From assembly GCA_001777055.1 (NCBI GenBank), contig MFCX01000017.1, positions 1-8,077 of the forward strand: a stretch of DNA of 8,077 nucleotides. The letters are read 5' to 3'. This stretch comes from Candidatus Daviesbacteria bacterium RIFCSPHIGHO2_02_FULL_39_12 (lineage in GTDB: Bacteria; Patescibacteriota; Microgenomatia; Daviesbacterales; UBA10151). The notes below the pieces were generated by a model. It searched no databases. It was given only the letters and a program-made list of their open reading frames with translations, and had not been told where the DNA came from. Positions 4,522-8,077 of the stretch are shown in pieces (positions within the stretch are counted from its first letter, which is position 1; each line of letters starts with the position of its first letter). Made by a program: the position numbers and the translations under genes.

Positions 4522-5928
4522 ATGCAAATTAAAATTGCAATTTTCCTGGGTAAATTAATAGCTTTAATATCTCAAACCTTCAAATTAGGCGGAGGTTCTG
4601 CAGCTCCGGGTTTATACAGTTTAAAAATAGATTCAAATTTAGTAGAAAAACTTATCAAGCAAATCCCTCATAATATAGTCATTACCGGCACAAACGGAAA
4701 AACTACCACAGCCAGGCTCCTTGCTCATTTTGCCACCCAATCAGGCCTCAAAATTATCAGAAACCATACCGGTTCAAACCTGGAAAGAGGCATTGCCTCC
4801 GCTTTAATACAAAACTACCGTTTACACCCTTGGGGTGTAAACCCAAAATTTGATTTGGGCATCTGGGAATTGGATGAAGCCGCTTTTAATATAATGGTCC
4901 CCAAAATAAAGCCGGAACTAATATTATTTTTAAATGTTTTTAGAGACCAGCTAGACAGATACGGCGAGGTGGATACAGTGGTTAAAAAATGGGCTGAAAC
5001 CCTAAAAACCCTAACACCCCAAACAAAAGTGTTAGTCAACGGTGATGATACGAATACTGCCAAATTAGCCAAATATTTTATAGGGAAGGTTCAAAAATTT
5101 GGATTACAAAATTATAAGCTGAGGGGTGAATCTATAGAAAAAAGGGGGCATAACACTAAACTCGATTTTGAAGCCAAAAACATTAAACTGAACGGTCTCA
5201 AGGGATCTAGCTTTAATTTATTCTTAAATCATAAATCTTATATCTTAAATCTTCCTCTCCCCGGTATTTACCATATTTATGATACAGTCGCCGCTATTGC
5301 AGCTTTTACATGTCTATTTACTGATATACCGATACACCCGCTTCGCCGACTCAGCGAGGCGAGCCGGTATACTAATACTCTGAAATCCTTCTTACCAGCT
5401 TTTGGGAGAGTAGAAAAATTTAGCTTCCAACCCCTGAGGTTAGAACGTAAAGTTGAGGGGTATATTTTCCTTATTAAAAATCCGGCCGGAGCAACTCAGG
5501 TTTTTGAAACAATTGCCCCACAACTAAGACAAAATGACAGGCTGCTTTTAACCTTAAATGATAATTTGGCAGACGGCACAGACGTATCATGGATCTGGGA
5601 TGCAGAGTTTGAGTTACTACTTATGCCTTTGTCATTCCCGCGCAAGCGGGAATCCAATAAACAAAATATTTATGGATCCCCTATCAAGTCGGGGATGACA
5701 GTTGTATGTTCCGGTTCACGGACCTATGATTTGGCAGTCAGGCTTAAATATGCTGGGTTTGAGATCAAAGAGGAAAATATTGAGGCAGATATAGAAAAGG
5801 CTCTAAAACAAGCTCAAAAAGGCCTAAAAGGGCGTCTATTTATCCTTCCTACATATACAGCCATGCTAGAATTACAATACATCTTAGCAAAACGGGGCAT
5901 CAAGGAGGATTACTGGAAAAAGGAGTAA
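4522..5928 (+). CDS. murT: Lipid II isoglutaminyl synthase, MurT subunit
   Basis: MurT is the Mur-ligase-like subunit that uses ATP, with ammonia from GatD, to amidate the D-Glu of lipid II to D-isoGln at the inner membrane face. The ORF has 468 aa. The ATP-binding loop is GTNGKTT (56-62). ELDEAAF (116-122) and NVFRDQLDRYGE (138-149) are MurT signatures. NDNLADGTDVSWIWD (346-360) and LPTYTAMLELQ (442-452) mark the C-terminal DUF1727 domain, where the Asp completing the GatD active site lies in known pairs. The four zinc-ribbon cysteines of staphylococcal and pneumococcal MurT are absent; only Cys264 and Cys396 occur. Palindromic DNA lies within the gene at 4820-4842, 5325-5371 and 5630-5700, encoding residues about 100-107, 268-284 and 370-393; the frame stays open. 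The ATG at 4522 is chosen over a TTG at 4516 because of the -10 box. gatD follows after 63 nt. Confidence 0.92.
   Translation: MQIKIAIFLGKLIALISQTFKLGGGSAAPGLYSLKIDSNLVEKLIKQIPHNIVITGTNGKTTTARLLAHFATQSGLKIIRNHTGSNLERGIASALIQNYRLHPWGVNPKFDLGIWELDEAAFNIMVPKIKPELILFLNVFRDQLDRYGEVDTVVKKWAETLKTLTPQTKVLVNGDDTNTAKLAKYFIGKVQKFGLQNYKLRGESIEKRGHNTKLDFEAKNIKLNGLKGSSFNLFLNHKSYILNLPLPGIYHIYDTVAAIAAFTCLFTDIPIHPLRRLSEASRYTNTLKSFLPAFGRVEKFSFQPLRLERKVEGYIFLIKNPAGATQVFETIAPQLRQNDRLLLTLNDNLADGTDVSWIWDAEFELLLMPLSFPRKRESNKQNIYGSPIKSGMTVVCSGSRTYDLAVRLKYAGFEIKEENIEADIEKALKQAQKGLKGRLFILPTYTAMLELQYILAKRGIKEDYWKKE
4820..4842. repeat. Perfect 10-bp palindrome inside murT
   Basis: GTTTACACCC (4820-4829), the loop TTG and GGGTGTAAAC (4833-4842) form a perfect 10-bp hairpin. 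It encodes RLHPWGVN (100-107), located between the conserved block after the P-loop and the ELDEA motif, where family members vary in length. Confidence 0.6.
5325..5371. repeat. 47-bp imperfect palindromic element inside murT
   Basis: The outer arms TATACCG (5325-5331) and CGGTATA (5365-5371) are perfect complements. Inside, GCTTCGCC (5339-5346) pairs with GGCGAGC (5358-5364) with one bulged T. The element encodes residues about 268-284, including PLRRLSEA, between the helix after AAIAAF and the conserved FLPAFGRVE block. It is more GC-rich than the gene around it. Confidence 0.6.
5630..5700. mobile_element. 71-bp MITE-like double-hairpin element inserted in murT
   Basis: The ends TGTCAT (5630-5635) and ATGACA (5695-5700) are inverted repeats. 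Inside are two hairpins: ATTCCCGC / GCGGGAAT (5634-5641 and 5646-5653) closed by a GCAA tetraloop, and ATCCCC / GGGGAT (5676-5681 and 5691-5696). The first has the pattern ATTCCC-N8-GGGAAT known from neisserial dRS3 repeats, and its translation (SFPRKRES) is a repeat-derived peptide seen in many annotated proteomes (from memory). It adds residues 370-393 between FELLLMP and the VVCSGSRTYDLA block without breaking the frame. It carries no gene. Confidence 0.8.
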
Positions 5929-5950
5929 ACAATTTTTAAACATTTATTCA

Positions 5951-5990
5951 TTTAGATTTGAATTAAAATTTTAAATTTAGATTTTAAAAT
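5951..5990. repeat. AT-only direct repeats in the murT-gatD spacer
   Basis: TTTAGATTT occurs at 5951-5959 and 5976-5984, 25 bp apart, in an almost pure A+T spacer. The spacer also holds possible promoter parts: TTGAAT (5958-5963) and TAAAAT (5985-5990). The latter is one nt from the gatD ATG and so too close to serve it with a normal start. gatD is probably read mainly from upstream. Confidence 0.35.
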
Positions 5991-5991
5991 T

Positions 5992-6714
5992 ATGCAATTA
6001 GTCATTGGTTATCTTTATGGTGATTTAATGAATATATACGGTGATACAGGCAATATTATTGCCTTAAAAAAACGGGCAGAGTGGAGGGGGATAAAAGTTA
6101 AGTTAAAAGTTAAAAGTTTAAAGTCAAAAATTAAAAAAGGCGAAATCGATCTGTTCTTTTTTGGCGGAGGACAGGATCAACAACAGGAAATAGTAGCTAC
6201 AAACCTTATAACAAGCGGTAAAGGAAAGATAATCAAATCTGAAATAGATAGGGGGGTACCATTATTATCTATTTGTGGAGGTTATCAACTGTTAGGAGAT
6301 TACTATAAACCCCACAAAGCAGCAAAACTTATAGGGGTAGGATTATTCCCTGTTTGTACTTTAGCAAGTTCTGACAGGATGATTGGGAATATAGTTATAG
6401 AATCTATGTTTGATAAATTAGTTGGCTTTGAAAACCATTCAGGTAAAACCTTTCTTAAAAAGGATGCTCAATCCTTAGGAACAGTAATTAAGGGATTTGG
6501 GAATAACGGAGAAGATAAAACAGAAGGGTGTATCTATAAAAACGCAATTGGTTGTTATATGCATGGCCCGCTTTTACCCAAAAATCCAAAACTGGCTGAC
6601 TGGCTGCTTAAAAAAGCCCTGGAAACAAAATATAAAAGAAAAATTGAATTAAAATCTTTGGATGATACTTTAGAAAACCAGGCTCACAATTCAGCCATCA
6701 AAAAATTTGGCTAG
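5992..6714 (+). CDS. gatD: Lipid II isoglutaminyl synthase, GatD glutaminase subunit
   Basis: GatD is a class I glutamine amidotransferase (CobB/CobQ-like GATase) that releases ammonia from glutamine and passes it to MurT for lipid II amidation. The 240 aa match the family length. NIYGDTGNIIALKKRA (14-29) and FFFGGGQDQQQ (55-65) open the domain. LLSICGGYQLLG (91-102) holds the nucleophile Cys95, and CYMHGPLLPKNPKLADWLL (188-206) holds His191. DRMIGNIVIES (128-138), with Arg129, matches the region lining the substrate site in the staphylococcal enzyme, and GFENHSGKT (145-153) is also conserved. All catalytic residues visible in GatD are present, so the pair should be active. No Shine-Dalgarno sequence precedes the ATG. 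Residues 35-49 are an unusually Lys-rich run encoded partly by heptamer repeats. The TAG stop ends one base before the 3' end of a convergent tRNA-Leu. Confidence 0.93.
   Translation: MQLVIGYLYGDLMNIYGDTGNIIALKKRAEWRGIKVKLKVKSLKSKIKKGEIDLFFFGGGQDQQQEIVATNLITSGKGKIIKSEIDRGVPLLSICGGYQLLGDYYKPHKAAKLIGVGLFPVCTLASSDRMIGNIVIESMFDKLVGFENHSGKTFLKKDAQSLGTVIKGFGNNGEDKTEGCIYKNAIGCYMHGPLLPKNPKLADWLLKKALETKYKRKIELKSLDDTLENQAHNSAIKKFG
6101..6128 (+). repeat. Tandem AGTTAAA heptamers within gatD
   Basis: Four heptamers in tandem, AGTTAAA (6101-6107), AGTTAAA (6108-6114), AGTTTAA (6115-6121) and AGTCAAA (6122-6128), follow a partial copy AGTTA (6096-6100). They encode most of the Lys/Val/Leu/Ser run at residues 37-46, before the FFFGGG strand. 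The unit is not a multiple of three, so only three-unit changes keep the frame. Confidence 0.6.
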
Positions 6715-6797
6715 TGCCGAAGAGAGGATTCGCACCTCCACGCCGTTTCCGGCATAGCGCCCTAAACGCTACGTGTCTGCTGTTCCACCACTTCGGC
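6715..6797 (-). tRNA. tRNA-Leu(UAG), class II, atypical elbow
   Basis: On the minus strand the acceptor GCCGAAG pairs with CTTCGGC, with A73. The anticodon stem TAGCG/CGCTA closes the loop TTTAGGG, anticodon TAG (complement of 6762-6764). The variable arm is GCCG-GAAA-CGGC. The T stem GGAGG/CCTCT closes the loop TGCGAAT, so position 55 is G, not U (opposite 6733). The D loop GAACAGCAGA has A where G18 is expected (opposite 6781), keeping G19. All stems are intact, so it does not look like a pseudogene. It can read all CUN codons if U34 is suitably modified. CCA is not encoded. Its 3' end touches the gatD stop codon (convergent, zero gap). Confidence 0.93.
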
Positions 6798-6812
6798 ATT
6801 TTCAGTAGGTTA

Positions 6813-6821
6813 ATTTTATCA
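6813..6821 (-). promoter_or_regulatory. Extended -10 promoter of tRNA-Leu(UAG)
   Basis: The minus strand reads TGA-TAAAAT, an extended -10 box of the same type as the one serving the other tRNA-Leu pair. Transcription would begin near 6806, about nine nt upstream of the mature 5' end at 6797. Confidence 0.5.
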
Positions 6822-6858
6822 TAGAATTCCTTTTAAAATCTTCTTACGAAACTTTTAT

Positions 6859-6886
6859 TTGACTTCTCACATTAAAGGTGTAAAAT
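6859..6886 (+). promoter_or_regulatory. Promoter of the 91-aa gene
   Basis: TTGACT (6859-6864), a 16-bp spacer and TAAAAT (6881-6886). The start would be near 6893, five nt before the ATG at 6898. The decamer GTGTAAAATA around the -10 box (6878-6887) recurs exactly in front of the next gene (7182-7191). Confidence 0.6.
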
Positions 6887-6897
6887 ATGCCTTCAAT

Positions 6898-7173
6898 ATG
6901 GCAAATACACCAATAAAAGTAGAGGCTATTCAAATTGTTTATCCGGATGGATGTAAAACACAGCCGGGAGGCGCTAGTCCCGTTGCGGCAATCGGGATAC
7001 TTCAACCTTTTCAACCCGTCTCATCGGTAGAGAAACAACTTGGGGTGGTAAGGAATACTTTAAATATGGCAGCTTCTCAAACAACTCTACCCCCTTCTGA
7101 TAAACCTCTTTCCGAGGTCGACCTTAACCAGTGTGGCCTGCTTGGTGATTCAACCAATCCAGAGCAAAAATAG
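6898..7173 (+). CDS. Small hypothetical protein, 91 aa
   Basis: I do not recognise this protein. It has no signal peptide or membrane helix. It is rich in Pro, Ser, Gln and Val, with a strand-like N-terminus (VEAIQIVY, 8-15), a Gly/Ala/Pro middle (ASPVAAIGILQP, 26-37) and a polar tail (65-91). Two cysteines (about 19 and 79) are far apart. The start at 6898 is chosen because the promoter ends at 6886; the frame is open further up to a TTG at 6859, but that is the -35 box. The next gene begins 26 nt after its stop and has its own near-identical -10 box, so the two are likely coordinately expressed. It is probably a lineage-specific protein. Function unknown. Confidence 0.55.
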   Translation: MANTPIKVEAIQIVYPDGCKTQPGGASPVAAIGILQPFQPVSSVEKQLGVVRNTLNMAASQTTLPPSDKPLSEVDLNQCGLLGDSTNPEQK

Positions 7174-7181
7174 CTAAAAAA

Positions 7182-7191
7182 GTGTAAAATA
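7182..7191 (+). promoter_or_regulatory. -10 element of the 202-aa gene
   Basis: GTGTAAAATA holds the -10 hexamer TAAAAT (7185-7190), with the start expected near 7197 and the ATG at 7200. The decamer is identical to that in front of the preceding gene. No convincing -35 box is seen, since the sequence 16-17 bp upstream is A-rich. Confidence 0.5.
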
Positions 7192-7199
7192 ACTATTCT

Positions 7200-7808
7200 A
7201 TGAATACCTTTGGGAATACCAAAAGTAAAATAAATCCTAGAAATATCCTTGGTGGCATGGAGTTTTTTGAGGAAGACTTTGAAATGGAAACTTCCACAGT
7301 TTCCTCTGCTACTCAAGCAGTAGGAGGAGTCTTGAAGGATATTTTTGAATTGGTAAAGGAGGATGCCTTCATCAATGAACCGGAACATAAACTGGATCCC
7401 AAATTTCCCACAACAGGCACTATTGAATTTAATCAAAAGGAAAGAGCAGAAGCAGACAGGAAGAAAGCTTTCTTTCAAGGTTTGAAAGAAGATCAGGACA
7501 GAGCTCAGAAAGCTCATGATAAATTACTGTTTGAGCAAGAGTTAGATGATATTGCCACAAATTTACCAACTGATCAAAAAAATAAGTTACTACACTACCA
7601 GGCAAGTTATAAAGACAGAAGTATATATCAGCGGGCAGAACTACGAAGAAAAATGATTGAAGAAAGTAAAAAAGCGGAAAAACAAGAAAAACAAGCTTCC
7701 ATTCCAAGCCCTGCAAAGCAACCAAGTGCTTTGGAAGGAGCTTTTGAAGGCAGAAGCGGCAGCCAAGGTGGGGGAACAGCCAATCTCTCAGCCCAGGCCG
7801 TAGGCTAA
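7200..7808 (+). CDS. Hypothetical charged, coiled-coil-like protein, 202 aa
   Basis: I cannot assign a function. The N-terminus has a short basic part (KSKINPRN, 8-15) followed by an acidic cluster (EFFEEDFEME, 21-30). A helix with Val/Gly and Ile/Leu follows (36-54). Residues 78-118 and 140-166 are very rich in Lys, Glu, Gln, Arg and Ala with heptad-like spacing, consistent with two long helices or a coiled coil separated by a break at NLPTDQ. The C-terminal 35 residues are Ser/Gly/Pro/Ala-rich and probably disordered. No signal peptide or membrane helix is seen. Its make-up resembles uncharacterised CPR-specific DUF proteins I remember only vaguely (DUF5660-type is one possibility, not verified). 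It is probably leaderless, and tRNA-Val begins four nt after its stop, likely on the same transcript. Confidence 0.7.
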   Translation: MNTFGNTKSKINPRNILGGMEFFEEDFEMETSTVSSATQAVGGVLKDIFELVKEDAFINEPEHKLDPKFPTTGTIEFNQKERAEADRKKAFFQGLKEDQDRAQKAHDKLLFEQELDDIATNLPTDQKNKLLHYQASYKDRSIYQRAELRRKMIEESKKAEKQEKQASIPSPAKQPSALEGAFEGRSGSQGGGTANLSAQAVG

Positions 7809-7812
7809 TTCA

Positions 7813-7888
7813 GGACTCTTAGCTCAGTTGGTAGAGCGACCCCTTGACGTGGGGTAGGTCAGAGGTTCAAGTCCTCTAGAGTCCACCA
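7813..7888 (+). tRNA. tRNA-Val(GAC), CCA encoded
   Basis: A class I cloverleaf: acceptor GGACTCT with AGAGTCC, D loop AGTTGGTAGA, anticodon stem ACCCC/GGGGT around TTGACGT with anticodon GAC (7846-7848), and T arm AGAGG-TTCAAGT-CCTCT. A73 is followed by an encoded CCA (7886-7888), unlike the three tRNA-Leu genes here. It reads GUC and GUU. It begins four nt after the stop of the 202-aa gene and I see no promoter in between, so it is probably cut from that mRNA. Five T (7889-7893 region) follow the CCA. Confidence 0.96.
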
Positions 7889-8077
7889 TTTTTACCCTCG
7901 AATTCATCAGGATTTTGTTAGTTTTAAATCAAGCCAAAATTCTTCCCATCCTATAATATATTTCTCGCGCCAAAGGGGCGGTTTGACAAAATCAATACAA
8001 GTATAGCTAGTGAAAAACCAATTGGCGGATTTGATTAATGTGAATTTAAGCTGGTAAACTTAAATGTGTGACCCGAA
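7889..8077. other. Non-coding stretch at the right edge
   Basis: I see no supportable gene in these 189 nt on either strand. It holds a TATAAT (7952-7957) without a matching -35 box, a short CGCC/GGCG hairpin (about 7968-7980), a TTGACA (7983-7988) without a well-placed -10 box, and a 7-bp hairpin ATTTAAG (8044-8050) / CTTAAAT (8059-8065). It may be the upstream region of a gene that starts beyond the window. Confidence 0.4.

Noticed and set aside
4815..5072. Minus-strand frame inside murT
   Set aside because: Shadow of murT, without motif or promoter; the same holds for the plus-strand frame at 4058-4285 within the second hydrolase gene.
7077..7725. Minus-strand frames of 146 and 98 codons
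   Set aside because: Antisense of the 91-aa and 202-aa genes, whose promoters and composition are more convincing; the apparent hydrophobic stretches are complements of Lys/Glu-rich codons.
7983..8007. Possible promoter TTGACA ... TATAGC
   Set aside because: The spacer is only 13 bp and no open frame follows before the window ends.
1..8077. CRISPR array or insertion sequence with transposase
   Set aside because: No regularly spaced repeats with spacers, and no protein with transposase or Cas motifs, were found.

Overview
The window looks like an AT-rich chromosome segment from a reduced-genome bacterium, most likely of the Candidate Phyla Radiation (Patescibacteria), perhaps Microgenomates-like. 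This is inference. It rests on compact gene spacing, mRNAs that seem to start at or within about 10-15 nt of the AUG, tRNA genes mostly without an encoded CCA, a MurT without zinc-ribbon cysteines, and several genes I cannot place in any family. UGA is used as a normal stop (end of yvcK), which argues against the UGA=Gly CPR lineages.

Layout. Positions 1-1763 hold two unrecognised plus-strand genes (388 and 79 aa), each behind its own sigma70-type promoter; an 84-nt inverted repeat precedes the first. Positions 1821-1920 are a GC-rich, palindrome-rich island at the 3' side of two minus-strand tRNA-Leu genes (GAG at 1921-2004, CAG at 2027-2109). These are divergent from a cell-wall block on the plus strand: yvcK (2153-3175), a membrane-anchored glucosaminidase/lysozyme-like protein (3223-3813), its secreted paralogue (3904-4497), murT (4522-5928) and gatD (5992-6714). 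A third minus-strand tRNA-Leu (UAG, 6715-6797) abuts the gatD stop with no gap. Two unrecognised genes (6898-7173 and 7200-7808) and a plus-strand tRNA-Val(GAC) (7813-7888) follow. The last 189 nt hold no gene I can support.

How the genes work together. MurT-GatD amidates the D-glutamate of lipid II to D-isoglutamine. The two lytic-type proteins would trim the finished peptidoglycan, and YvcK-family proteins are linked to cell-wall homeostasis. The centre is therefore a peptidoglycan assembly and remodelling cluster. All three tRNA-Leu genes seen read the CUN box.

Most notable: (1) murT has been entered in frame by palindromic DNA, with one clear 71-bp element of terminator-style double hairpins with matching ends, and two more palindromes at loop positions; (2) tRNA-Leu(UAG) has changed both partners of the universal 18:55 elbow contact (A18 and G55), while its two neighbours keep G18 and U55; (3) the secreted hydrolase has a terminator-shaped hairpin plus seven T between its promoter and its AUG, which also buries the only Shine-Dalgarno-like sequence; (4) -10 boxes lie 6-11 nt upstream of many start codons, implying leaderless translation and correcting several starts.
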